From the NCBI GenBank assembly GCA_002069885.1, contig MWCD01000035.1:1-40955 (forward strand): a DNA stretch of 40,955 nucleotides, read 5' to 3'. Source of the DNA: a bacterium ADurb.Bin236. Its GTDB lineage: Bacteria > UBP15 > UBA6099. Shown in pieces: positions 6,344-13,706 of this stretch. The position numbers and the translations under genes were made by a program. Within the stretch, counting starts at the first letter, position 1. Each line of letters opens with the position of its first letter. The notes under the pieces are model-generated. The model worked only from the letters and a program-made list of their open reading frames with translations. It did no database searches and was not told where the DNA came from.

Positions 6344-6778
6344 TTACTTGCTTTCTATCAACTCTTTTTTAACGCCTTGCGGCAGCAGACCTCGAAGGTC
6401 TTCTCCGCTCATCTGCTCGAAATCCGCTATCAGTCCCTGTAACGCTCCCCTCAGATTCGTCCGCTTGCCGACCGCCAGATTCAACGCGGCGGTGTACGCC
6501 CGCGCTGTGAACTCGTCTATGTGGGGTTTGGCGGACGCCGCGCTGCACGGCAACCAGTATCCGCCGGCGCGTGAACTGCTGGCCACCGGGATGTTGTGCG
6601 CAAACCTCAAATGCAACACTACTCCCCGAAGCTCTCTCTCGCTCAGTCGGCACTCTGCCGCTAGTTCCCGCATCCCTATGGCGTCCGCTGGCGTCGGCCT
6701 GCCGAGCAGGGCTTCGTACACCCGCCGCTCTTCGCTGTTCAAATCGTCAAACAGTTCAATCTGCCGTCCGCCGCTCAT
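6344..6778 (-). CDS. Winged-helix-like phage early protein
   Basis: The 144-residue product has GGAGG upstream. Residues 15-75 (SEERRVYEALLGRP, MRELAAECRLSERELRGVVLHL, and a GGYWLP wing) fit a winged helix-turn-helix DNA-binding domain of the kind seen in phage early operons. The C-terminal half is helical. Neighbours are the MuB-type ATPase and Gam, so a role in replicative transposition or early control is possible. The exact family is not recognised. Confidence 0.6.
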   Translation of the reverse strand: MSGGRQIELFDDLNSEERRVYEALLGRPTPADAIGMRELAAECRLSERELRGVVLHLRFAHNIPVASSSRAGGYWLPCSAASAKPHIDEFTARAYTAALNLAVGKRTNLRGALQGLIADFEQMSGEDLRGLLPQGVKKELIESK

Positions 6779-6799
6779 AGGGGTTGCCTCCTTTTCTTC

Positions 6800-7813
6800 T
6801 TACGCGCTTCGCTTCTTCGCTTTTTCCGTTCCGCCCAGCGCGTCTAACAAAACGTCTCTCACCTGTCCCTCGGCTTCATTTCGCCCGCAGTAATCGCCTT
6901 TCAACACGCTATGCACTGTCGTCTTCTGATAATCAGTTCGCTCCGCCACCTGTTCTAAAGTCAAACCTAGCGCCGCTTTCATCTCCTCCAGACTGTGATT
7001 CGCCGCCACATGCTCCAGCTTCACTGTCTTCGAACCGTTCGAGAACGCCACGTCCAGCGCGTCCCAACACTCCGTGTTAATATCAATCGGCGTCCGCGCC
7101 AGCGCCGCAATCGCGTTCTTTGCTTTCTCTTCGAACAACCTTCCATTCCCCGCCGCAGCCGTCCTGTGCGCTATGTACTCTCGCGCGCTGGACGCCATCA
7201 GTTCTTGCGCGTCTATAACCTTTCGCCCCGTGCGAAGCCGACGGTAAATGTCAGGAGCGTATCTGGCGCAGTTGTCCAGAAAGCCTCTCCACCCCACAAA
7301 CAGCACCCCTAGCAAATCAACCCGCTCCGCGTACGCCGCCTCGCTGAACTCTTTCATCCCTCGCATGAACTCCGACCTGTATCTGTGCGCTTCGTCCAGC
7401 ACCAACCCCACATGCCGACCCTTCATCGAATACAACCACTCCCGCAACTGCGCGAATCGTATCTGGTTGCTCCTCTTGAACACTATCCCGCTCTCAGCCA
7501 ACATCGGCTGCAACGCGTCGTACACGCACGCGAAATACACCTCACGCCGCCCCGGATGCCCCACATGCACCAGCGTCAAATCGTGTGTCTTCCCCGCGTG
7601 CTCGGTTAAGTCGTTTATCAGCGTCGTTTTCCCTGCGCCCGGTGGCCCGACAATCGCTCCCATCTCTCCCCGGTACAACCACCCGCTCACAAGGTCTAAA
7701 CTCTTTAGGTAGTTCTTTGACCTGTATATCTCTTCCTTCAACGGCTTCCCGAACGGGTCGCTCTTCAATCCGAAGTGATCCATCAACTCGATGATGTTTA
7801 TAAACTTCTTCAT
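6800..7813 (-). CDS. MuB/TnsC-like AAA+ transposition ATPase
   Basis: MuB-type proteins bind target DNA, stimulate the transposase and give target immunity. The 337-residue product has Walker A GPPGAGKTT at 56-64, Walker B VGLVLDEAH with D140-E141, and a sensor-like GVLFVGW. The C-terminal part (about 275-325) reads as a helix-turn-helix, LGLTLEQVAERTDYQKTTVHSVL. Phage Mu MuB carries its HTH at the N-terminus, so the order is reversed here unless this HTH has another role. It starts 25 bases after the transposase stop with GGAGGGAC upstream. Confidence 0.85.
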   Translation of the reverse strand: MKKFINIIELMDHFGLKSDPFGKPLKEEIYRSKNYLKSLDLVSGWLYRGEMGAIVGPPGAGKTTLINDLTEHAGKTHDLTLVHVGHPGRREVYFACVYDALQPMLAESGIVFKRSNQIRFAQLREWLYSMKGRHVGLVLDEAHRYRSEFMRGMKEFSEAAYAERVDLLGVLFVGWRGFLDNCARYAPDIYRRLRTGRKVIDAQELMASSAREYIAHRTAAAGNGRLFEEKAKNAIAALARTPIDINTECWDALDVAFSNGSKTVKLEHVAANHSLEEMKAALGLTLEQVAERTDYQKTTVHSVLKGDYCGRNEAEGQVRDVLLDALGGTEKAKKRSA

Positions 7814-7838
7814 GCTGTCCCTCCGTTTTGTGTTTTAG

Positions 7839-9509
7839 TTATACTGCCTGCGCTCTTGCCCGCCTCACGTTCGCCGCGAGTTCCGCCACCGCTCTCATAT
7901 CCCCCATCTTCTCCGCAACCAACTGCCGCGCGAGCCTCTCGTTCTCCGCGCCCAGCTTCCACACCGGCGTGCCCGACTCCTCCGCGAAAAACGCCAAAGC
8001 CTCTTCTATGCTGTCGAATCCAGCCTCCGGCGCGTCCTGCTTTATCTCCACCGTCCTCGCCCTCTGTAGCCCGGCCCCCACTGCCGCCCCCTCTGTCCTC
8101 GTCTCGTACAGGAACCTCTCAAGCGGCGGCAACTCAGACGCCATCTTCTTCAATTCCTCATTAATCCCATGCTTCTCCGCTCTGTATGTCCCGTCCATCT
8201 GCGGCGCGAAATCTCTCGTCGGCAACCACGCCATCGTCCTCGGATGCCTCACTTCCACTTCTCCGCTCCGGTTCCTCTGGCACAATACTTTCTCTCCTAT
8301 CAACGCCGCCGGGCGTCCGCAAATCTCATAGTATCTGTTGTCAATCTGCACTCTCACCGACGCGTCAACCACTCTCTCAAACGTCCGCAGCATCGCGTCT
8401 CTCAGGTCGCAGCCCTCCGGCAAATCTCTCGCTTCCTGCTCCCTCATCGACGCCGCGTACACCTCGGCCCGACTCCGCCCGAATGCGTTGGCGCAGGATG
8501 ACTTTTTGGCGTTGTAGGCGATAACGTAGTTTTTCAGAATCTCTTGCCACTCGTACAACTCTATGTGCCGCCGCCGGTTGACCAACAGTTGCTTTTCCAG
8601 CGAGGCCCACGCCGTCCGAAACGGCCTTTCTACCGCGCCCTTCGACTGCGAATTCCTCGCCTTATGCACGTCCAGCTTCACGCCCAGCAACTCAAGCATG
8701 CACCGCCCGCCCTCGCTGTTCGCCAGCGGCCCTTTGTCCGTATATACGATTTCCGGTAGCCCTCTCATCGGATGCCACGTTTTCGGTCTCCACGCCGCCT
8801 CTAACGCCTGCGCCGCTCCGTCGCTCTTTTCTCCCGGCGCTATTAAGCAGTACATGAAACCTAACCGACTGTAATGGTCTACAATTGAGTAGTAATAAAG
8901 TAGAAACCTCCCGGCGGGCGTTATCGCTTCTCCGTTGTCTCTCAGTCTCAGGTTCTTTACCCCTGATTCCTCTCTCTCCCTTATCCCCATTAGCCAGTTG
9001 CCCGGCTCTTCGAGTGGCCGTATCGGGTACAAATACTTGCTCCCAGAGCCGTCAAACATGTGCTTGTAATTCGCGAACGGAGACTCCACTCGCGCACAAC
9101 ATTCCTTCGAGGTTATACCAAGCTCTCTCGCTATCCTGTTCGCCGTCGTCTCGCTCACCGCTCCGGGCGGCAACAACCCGTTCAACTCCAGCAGCGCTAT
9201 CGCGTCGCTCGTTGCCAAATCCGCCCGATCCTTCTCTCGCGTCGCCACCTTCAACGCAAACACAGTCTTCACATGATGCATTGTGTGCTCGCTCTTCTGC
9301 TCTCCCGCGTCGGCTCTTATTCCCCTCGCTCGCCCCCGGTGCGCCATCATCAGCCTCTCAAGCTGCCTCCGCGTCACACCCAACGTAAAAGCCCAATCAT
9401 CCTTCACTCGCGACTTGTCGCCGCGCGGAGCCGCGCCAACCTCTTTTATCGCGGACGACACCATCTGCTCTCGCGTCAATATCCCAGTGCTTGTCTTTGC
9501 GCTCGACAT
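7839..9509 (-). CDS. MuA-like DDE transposase (integrase-core)
   Basis: This 556-residue enzyme would join phage ends to target DNA. An N-terminal HTH-rich half (GVTRRQLERLMMAH; TANRIARELGITSKE) precedes an rve-type integrase core. The likely catalytic residues are D153 (MFDGSGS), D258 (IVYTDKG) and E294 (SKGAVERPF), with 35 residues between the last two, as in D,D35E enzymes; D211 in SIVDHYSR is the usual secondary conserved Asp. A C-terminal beta-barrel and basic tail follow. It is more like the IstA/TnsB side of the family than enterobacterial MuA, as the E lies in a GAVER motif. It appears intact. Confidence 0.9.
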   Translation of the reverse strand: MSSAKTSTGILTREQMVSSAIKEVGAAPRGDKSRVKDDWAFTLGVTRRQLERLMMAHRGRARGIRADAGEQKSEHTMHHVKTVFALKVATREKDRADLATSDAIALLELNGLLPPGAVSETTANRIARELGITSKECCARVESPFANYKHMFDGSGSKYLYPIRPLEEPGNWLMGIREREESGVKNLRLRDNGEAITPAGRFLLYYYSIVDHYSRLGFMYCLIAPGEKSDGAAQALEAAWRPKTWHPMRGLPEIVYTDKGPLANSEGGRCMLELLGVKLDVHKARNSQSKGAVERPFRTAWASLEKQLLVNRRRHIELYEWQEILKNYVIAYNAKKSSCANAFGRSRAEVYAASMREQEARDLPEGCDLRDAMLRTFERVVDASVRVQIDNRYYEICGRPAALIGEKVLCQRNRSGEVEVRHPRTMAWLPTRDFAPQMDGTYRAEKHGINEELKKMASELPPLERFLYETRTEGAAVGAGLQRARTVEIKQDAPEAGFDSIEEALAFFAEESGTPVWKLGAENERLARQLVAEKMGDMRAVAELAANVRRARAQAV

Positions 9510-9518
9510 ATCCCCTCG

Positions 9519-10424
9519 TTATCCTTCCGTTGTCTCTGCCGCCGCCTTCTTCTCCGCCTTCTCTTTCTCCATCTTCGCCAGCATCTCAGGGATAAATATC
9601 GGCTCCTGATAATCCTCTCCGTATTTCTCGTTGAACGCGTACACCACGTTCATGCACACCGTCTGCAGATACTCCACGCACTGCAGCCTTATTCGCCTGT
9701 GCTGCTCGGCGTCCAACTCCCAATCGTCCCCCGCGATCCTCACCAACAGAATCCCCACCTCTGACGCCAAATCTATCGCGGTGTTTATCTGCGCGTTCAG
9801 AGCCTCTTCGCTCTTCGTGACCAGCGCCCTCAGTTTTTTCTCTAGCTCAAGATTCTGCTGGTTTGTTTCATTCACTTCCTTTGTTCGCTTCGCGTCCAAT
9901 TCGTTCATTTGATTCTGGTGCGCCGCCACTTTCTTTTGCAGCTTCTGGTGGCTAATCAACAGTTCCGTGAGAACGCCCGTATCCACTCCCGCGCTCAAAT
10001 CCACCTCTCGCCCGTCCTCGAATTTCAGAACGTTCTTTTCAACCGACAAGGTTCCGTCGTCGAGCATCTTCATGGTCTTGTATGCGGTCGTCAACGACAG
10101 CCTTTGCAGCAAGTCTCTGTTCGGGTTTTTTACCAGATTGATGTAGTTGTCTGCCGAGCGCTGTGAAATCCCGATGTTTTCGCAGAAGCTTAACATCGCT
10201 TTTCGTCCGAACTTTTCAACAAGCGCCAGCAACACGCCCCCCTGATTGATCCGACACACAGTCACAAAGTCAAACGCCTTCTGCGTGATTCCCGTCTTTA
10301 AAGCCTCATACTGCTCCCAAAGATTCGTGGCTTCTTCTTGTGCCTCCGCTGGTGTTGTCGAACTCAGTGCCTTCGCTGGTGTTACAATCGCAAGCTCCAT
10401 CGTGTTTGTCGCCCCTTCGTTCAT
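9519..10424 (-). CDS. Phage early coiled-coil protein, possibly DUF3102-like
   Basis: The 301-residue product has an N-terminal helical domain with ISQRSADNYINLVKNP at about residues 85-105, which resembles the plant-homeodomain-free, HTH-like region of DUF3102 and related phage proteins. A long coiled coil (about 150-215, QKLQKKVAAHQNQMNELDAK) and a conserved-looking helical C-terminus follow. It overlaps the XRE gene by ATGA and lies just ahead of the transposase, where Mu has no equivalent. Function unknown; DNA binding or partition is possible. Confidence 0.55.
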   Translation of the reverse strand: MNEGATNTMELAIVTPAKALSSTTPAEAQEEATNLWEQYEALKTGITQKAFDFVTVCRINQGGVLLALVEKFGRKAMLSFCENIGISQRSADNYINLVKNPNRDLLQRLSLTTAYKTMKMLDDGTLSVEKNVLKFEDGREVDLSAGVDTGVLTELLISHQKLQKKVAAHQNQMNELDAKRTKEVNETNQQNLELEKKLRALVTKSEEALNAQINTAIDLASEVGILLVRIAGDDWELDAEQHRRIRLQCVEYLQTVCMNVVYAFNEKYGEDYQEPIFIPEMLAKMEKEKAEKKAAAETTEG

Positions 10425-10744
10425 TTCTCGTCTCCTTTTGTTTTTTTGATTTTTTTGGAATCTGATATCTGTTTTTTGAGGGTCTCTATGCGCTTACTAT
10501 CCCATCGTATTTCTTCGATATCCACCCCCAAATAACCTGCCATGTAAACATGCGTGAGCGGCGGGACTTTAGTTCGCCCGGCCTCGTAATTGCGCATAGT
10601 GGCCTCTGTGCATAAAAGCACGTCGGCGAGATGCTTCACGGTAATGTTCTTTTCTTTCCTACAGTTTTTGATGCGAATCCCTGTCATTTGATTCACGAAT
10701 CTCTTTTCATACTTCAACTGTTCTTTCAACGGCCACTCAGCCAT
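10421..10744 (-). CDS. XRE-family HTH regulator
   Basis: The start MAEWPLKEQLKYEKR has AAAGGGG upstream; the longer frame has no such site. The 107-residue protein contains a Cro/C1-type helix-turn-helix at about residues 25-75 (IRIKNCRKEKNITVKHLADVLL, MRNYEAGRTKVPPL). A basic tail ends it. It lies directly downstream of an array of six palindromes, which could be its own operators or those of another phage regulator. The gene is part of the early operon. Confidence 0.7.
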   Translation of the reverse strand: MAEWPLKEQLKYEKRFVNQMTGIRIKNCRKEKNITVKHLADVLLCTEATMRNYEAGRTKVPPLTHVYMAGYLGVDIEEIRWDSKRIETLKKQISDSKKIKKTKGDEK

Positions 10745-10766
10745 GCTCTTTCCCCTTTCTATTTTT

Positions 10767-10960
10767 TTGCAAGCCCCTTGCAATTACGGATTTCCCAAAT
10801 TGCAAATCGTTGCAACGGTGTCACTCCTTCACTTTTTTTTTTGCGGCAAGCCCCTTGCCGTTCTTTTGAAATCGCGGCAAACATTTGCCGTAACCGCACA
10901 CCTTTACTTTGTTGCAAGCCCCTTGCAATTACGGATTTCCCAAATTGCAAATCGTTGCAA
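10767..10960. promoter_or_regulatory. Array of six 16-17-bp palindromes upstream of the XRE gene
   Basis: Six short palindromes follow one pattern: TTGCAA-N5-TTGCAA at 10767-10783 and 10912-10928, TTGCAA-N4-TTGCAA at 10800-10815 and 10945-10960, CGGCAA-N5-TTGCCG at 10844-10860 and CGGCAA-N4-TTGCCG at 10875-10890. The outer pairs lie inside a 69-bp direct repeat (10767-10835 and 10912-10980). They occupy the gap between the small membrane gene and the XRE gene and look like an operator array. Confidence 0.7.
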
Positions 10961-10973
10961 CGGTGTCACTCCT

Positions 10974-11144
10974 TCACTTTGTCGTTCTTTTGCTCCATTC
11001 TAAATAACTGCTTTCATTACTGGCTTTTTTCTGTTCGGGCTTAATAAGCAACATCCAGCACGACAGCCCTAACACCCCGATGCCACCCAAGAAACAGACA
11101 AAACCGCCATCGCTCGTCATTAAATCAACTATCGCACTGAGCAT
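10974..11144 (-). CDS. Small phage membrane protein
   Basis: An ATG at 11144 with GGAGG seven bases upstream gives 56 residues, MLSAIVDLMTSDGGFVCFLGG and onward, with one membrane helix (about 12-33) and a basic tail. A longer frame to 11279 lacks such a site. The start lies inside the end of another small membrane ORF in a different frame. Function unknown. Confidence 0.5.
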   Translation of the reverse strand: MLSAIVDLMTSDGGFVCFLGGIGVLGLSCWMLLIKPEQKKASNESSYLEWSKRTTK

Positions 11145-11299
11145 GTCGGAGCCTCCAGAATCGGATTCGGGCGCGGTTCGCTCATCCGCCCCACCACCAT
11201 CGGCCTCGGCTCCGTCACTCGCCCCGACGCCGCCGAGGAACACGTCCCGCCCTGTATCTGAATCAAAAAACACAGCCACAGCATCACGAAAGAGTTCAT
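11129..11299 (-). CDS. Small ORF with hydrophobic N-terminus
   Basis: The ATG sits in TAGTATG, two bases after the stop of the HTH gene, with GAGGGGG six bases upstream. The 56-residue product starts MNSFVMLWLCFLIQ, a signal- or membrane-type stretch, followed by a polar, proline- and arginine-containing tail. Its end overlaps the next small membrane gene. Supported only by position, ribosome site and the hydrophobic start. Confidence 0.4.
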   Translation of the reverse strand: MNSFVMLWLCFLIQIQGGTCSSAASGRVTEPRPMVVGRMSEPRPNPILEAPTCSVR

Positions 11300-11300
11300 A

Positions 11301-11645
11301 CTACGCCCCCTCAGTGTTTTTTCTCACAGACTCGAACGGCCTGTCCGGGTCGCCCGTCCAGCGGAGCTTCGCCCGCTGACGCAACCGCCACGCCTGTTCA
11401 GGCGTCGGTTTCGGCGCGGGCCGTCCCCACAACCACTCATGCGACTTTCCTGTGTAGTGCGTCACCGCGCACTCCACCGCATGACCGCTCCGCTCCCCGG
11501 CGACAACCTTCCACACCCACGTCCGGCTGATCCCTAGCATGTCCGCAAGCTGAGTCCTCGTAATCCCGGCCTCTGCCAACGCGCCGACCCTCCGAGCGTG
11601 CAGGCTGTCCAGTCCATCCCTGTTCACTGTGTTAATCGCAGGCAT
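11301..11645 (-). CDS. HTH regulator of the phage early operon
   Basis: The 114-residue product contains GITRTQLADMLGISRTWVWK, a clear helix-turn-helix at about residues 27-47, followed by EWLWGR and a basic tail. GGAGGGG precedes its ATG by five bases. Small HTH proteins in this position in Mu-like phages act as Ner-type negative regulators of early transcription; I infer, but cannot show, that role. It overlaps the upstream CII-like gene by 22 bases. Confidence 0.65.
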   Translation of the reverse strand: MPAINTVNRDGLDSLHARRVGALAEAGITRTQLADMLGISRTWVWKVVAGERSGHAVECAVTHYTGKSHEWLWGRPAPKPTPEQAWRLRQRAKLRWTGDPDRPFESVRKNTEGA

Positions 11646-12082
11646 TTTTGCCCCTCCTCCAAATTTAATTCGCTGCCTCGTTCCAATATCCGATCCACCG
11701 CAAGCAGCAACTCGACCGTCTGGTACACGGCCTCTCTCGCCTCATCGCGGGTAATCTCCCCCGCGTTCCTCTGAATCAGAGCCTGCGCGCATTTCGCAAA
11801 CTGGCTCTGCGCGTCCGCCACCGTCCTCGTTCCCAGCCGAGGTATCCGCGCCGGCAGCTTTAATAGCGCGTGTCCAGTCGCCCTCGCAAACCACCTTAAA
11901 ACCCGATAGTCTCCTGTCGCCCGCATAAGCGGTAACAGCTCAGGCAACGGTGGCCACGACTCTTCGTTCGGGTTTCCCCAGCGATACACCGTGCTCCCCG
12001 CGCGCCCCAGCGCGGCCGCTAAATCTTCAACCCCGGCTTTGTGGCCGAGCACCGTTTTTTGTATCTCGATTTTGAGAGTCAA
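11624..12082 (-). CDS. CII-like phage regulatory protein
   Basis: The first early gene after the control region. A TTG at 12082 preceded by GGAGGA at six bases is a better start than the TTG at 12112. The 152-residue product matches the phage CII/CP76 layout: an HTH (VEDLAAALGRAGSTVYRWGNP), PLPELLPLMRATGDYRVLRW and ATGHALLKLP. A helical C-terminal region follows. It is transcribed from the promoter at 12222-12249. Confidence 0.65.
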   Translation of the reverse strand: MTLKIEIQKTVLGHKAGVEDLAAALGRAGSTVYRWGNPNEESWPPLPELLPLMRATGDYRVLRWFARATGHALLKLPARIPRLGTRTVADAQSQFAKCAQALIQRNAGEITRDEAREAVYQTVELLLAVDRILERGSELNLEEGQKCLRLTQ

Positions 12083-12205
12083 GGATAATCCTCCGTATTC
12101 GCTATCAGTCAACTAATTGTTTAGGGTGTTTTTCACAGAGAAAAATAACAGCGTTTATCGTTGTGTTTTTCTTGGTTTTGTGTATAATGTTTTTGCGCGG
12201 TCGTG

Positions 12206-12235
12206 TTGACATGGTAAGACTATTTTACCTATTTC
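12206..12235 (+). promoter_or_regulatory. Candidate repressor promoter
   Basis: TTGACA at 12206-12211 and TATTTC at 12230-12235, 18 bases apart, face the repressor gene. It overlaps the divergent early promoter, as expected of a lysis-lysogeny switch. Confidence 0.4.
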
Positions 12236-12249
12236 TGAATAGCAGTCAA
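12222..12249 (-). promoter_or_regulatory. Candidate early promoter with internal operator
   Basis: On the minus strand TTGACT (12249-12244) and TAAAAT (12227-12222) are 16 bases apart and point at the CII-like gene. Between them the palindrome CTATT-TCTG-AATAG (12229-12242) fits an operator that a bound repressor would use to block polymerase. Confidence 0.55.
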
Positions 12250-12274
12250 GACATATCTGAAATAATTTTTAGAC

Positions 12275-12814
12275 ATGGCTAAAACAAGCAAATCGTATAA
12301 TCCGGGAATAGGCCAGCGGCTTGAATTAGTTATTGATAAAAAATGTAGTAATAACAAAAAGAATTTCGCTAAATTACTTCATATGAGTCCTTCTCAGCTT
12401 TCACAATTGTTTGCGGAAGATTTGCCCGTGCCGCAGAAAAGAATTTCAGAATTAACTAAACTTTTCGATGTGAACTTAAACTGGTATTTTACGGGCGAAG
12501 GCGAGCCATTTAATGAACACGCCAGCTCGATGCGCGTCGCGGATCGGGCGGCTGTCTATCTCGTAAATTCTCTCGCAGCTTCTCAAAAACAGCATAGACT
12601 TCTTCGCGACAATGCCTCCAAACTCCTTCCCGGCCTCGTTCGCGAAGCCGCCGCTCTCAATAAACTCTTCTCTCTCATGGACTCCGACCCCGACCTTAAA
12701 GCCCTCATCCTCAACACGTCCCCCGAACTCGCCGACGCCTACGACTACTATCTCCACAACTCTATCCCTAATCTCAATCCCCACCCAACTAAACAAGATA
12801 AAAATAATCCCTAA
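12275..12814 (+). CDS. Phage repressor (XRE-type HTH)
   Basis: Facing away from the early operon, this is the likely phage repressor. The 179-residue product has an N-terminal HTH at about residues 10-65 (IGQRLELVID, NFAKLLHMSPSQLSQLF, LFDVNLNWYFTGEGEP), typical of C1/XRE-type repressors. No S24/LexA-type peptidase domain is present; the C-terminal half is helical (ASKLLPGLVREAAALNKLFS), so induction by RecA cleavage is not expected. The start lacks a strong ribosome site. The codon pattern is AT-rich at first and C-rich later. Confidence 0.75.
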   Translation: MAKTSKSYNPGIGQRLELVIDKKCSNNKKNFAKLLHMSPSQLSQLFAEDLPVPQKRISELTKLFDVNLNWYFTGEGEPFNEHASSMRVADRAAVYLVNSLAASQKQHRLLRDNASKLLPGLVREAAALNKLFSLMDSDPDLKALILNTSPELADAYDYYLHNSIPNLNPHPTKQDKNNP

Positions 12815-12913
12815 CCCCTTGCCATCTCGCCCCTCCCGCTGGTACTCTTTGTCTATCTTCTTTCGCCAATTACGACTGCGCTCTTATTAATAGATATATA
12901 TAAGGAGGCTCCC

Positions 12914-13402
12914 TTGAAAACCGATGACATCTCAAAAGCAATAGGAAAATTTATTATTTTGGTTTTTATCGCCGCTTCCATCGCCGGTGGCATTTTCCTA
13001 TCTGTCCACCTCTATGAGAATTCCTCCTACGCCGAAAACAAACGCGAACAAGTCCGCATCGCCGAACAAAGAAAGATCGACGCCGAACAAAAAAAACTTG
13101 ATCGCGAACTCGAAAAACATCGTATTGAAAATGAAAAAAGAAAATACCGGAAAGAAAACCCCACCAGCGGCGACCTCGTCGTCATAGCTCAACGCTGGCT
13201 CCGCGACAACCTCGATGACCCTCGCGGCCTTGACGTCCTCGAATATTCCGCAACACCCGGCATCAGCAACATCGACGGCGAAAAAACGTTCGGCATAGTT
13301 GTGAACTTCCGCTCTAGGAACGCATACAACGCTTTTGAAAAACACTCCGTTAAATTCTTCATCCGCGACGAACAAGTCGTCAAAGTCGTCCCCATCTACT
13401 AA
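12914..13402 (+). CDS. Membrane-anchored coiled-coil protein, unknown
   Basis: A TTG start with AGGAGG five bases upstream gives 162 residues. One N-terminal membrane helix (about 13-31, IILVFIAASIAGGIFLSVH) is followed by a charged coiled coil (about 40-78) and a C-terminal domain (about 82-162) with QRWLRDNLDDPRGLDVLEY and a final VKVVPIY. I do not recognise it. It lies between the repressor and the candidate phage left end, so it may be a lysogeny-expressed accessory (moron) gene. Confidence 0.6.
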   Translation: MKTDDISKAIGKFIILVFIAASIAGGIFLSVHLYENSSYAENKREQVRIAEQRKIDAEQKKLDRELEKHRIENEKRKYRKENPTSGDLVVIAQRWLRDNLDDPRGLDVLEYSATPGISNIDGEKTFGIVVNFRSRNAYNAFEKHSVKFFIRDEQVVKVVPIY

Positions 13403-13706
13403 CCCCTGCCGCACACTTCATCCCCCTCAAACCCGCCCTTCATCACCACGCCACCCTCGCTCTGTTTAATGTTTCGCAGCCCTCGCTCTCACCCTTCAAA
13501 AACCTCTAACTCATCACCCCACTAGATAACACAATAAAAATATATTTTTGTTTTTAAGCCTCTAAGATTGGTTGCCGAGGACTTGTCATTCCGCCCGTAT
13601 TTCCAACTCCTTCCAATTTTTTCCAACCCAATTACGACATTTCAAGCCTCCATTTACGACACCCCCAGACAAGGGCGCCGCTGGATAACACAGACAGGAG
13701 GACTTC
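13403..13706. other. Intergenic stretch with the candidate phage left end
   Basis: No gene is visible. The stretch holds a C-rich segment, an AT tract at 13530-13560, three TTCCAA repeats at 13598-13626 and the candidate phage terminus at 13661. Only about 45 bases remain between that terminus and the cstA start. Confidence 0.5.
13632..13661 (-). mobile_element. Candidate Mu-like left end with two transposase sites
   Basis: TTACGACA occurs at 13632-13639 and 13654-13661, exactly 22 bp apart. Read from the chromosome inwards this is TGTCGTAA, giving a terminal TG as in Mu-family ends, and 22 bp is the spacing of MuA sites at the Mu right end. CCCCC at 13662-13666 would be the 5-bp target duplication. 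A third GTCGTAATTGG lies at 12866-12876. No matching right end was found. Confidence 0.5.

Larger units (their letters stand above)
960..13661. mobile_element. Mu-like transposable prophage, left half only
   Basis: A run of minus-strand genes in Mu order (CII-like and XRE regulators, MuA-type transposase, MuB-type ATPase, Gam, GemA-like, endolysin, Mor) with an outward-facing repressor at one end identifies a Mu-like phage. The candidate left terminus is at 13661. No morphogenesis genes are present and no matching right end was found by eye. The low-coordinate edge is taken as the point where phage sequence gives way to trb sequence, uncertain by some tens of bases. Confidence 0.8.

Noticed and set aside
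10759-10950. Small minus-strand gene over the palindromes
   Set aside because: The frame is made of the repeated palindromes themselves and looks non-coding.
10767-10980. CRISPR array
   Set aside because: The repeats are short palindromes of two types with a single duplication, without regular spacers or cas genes.
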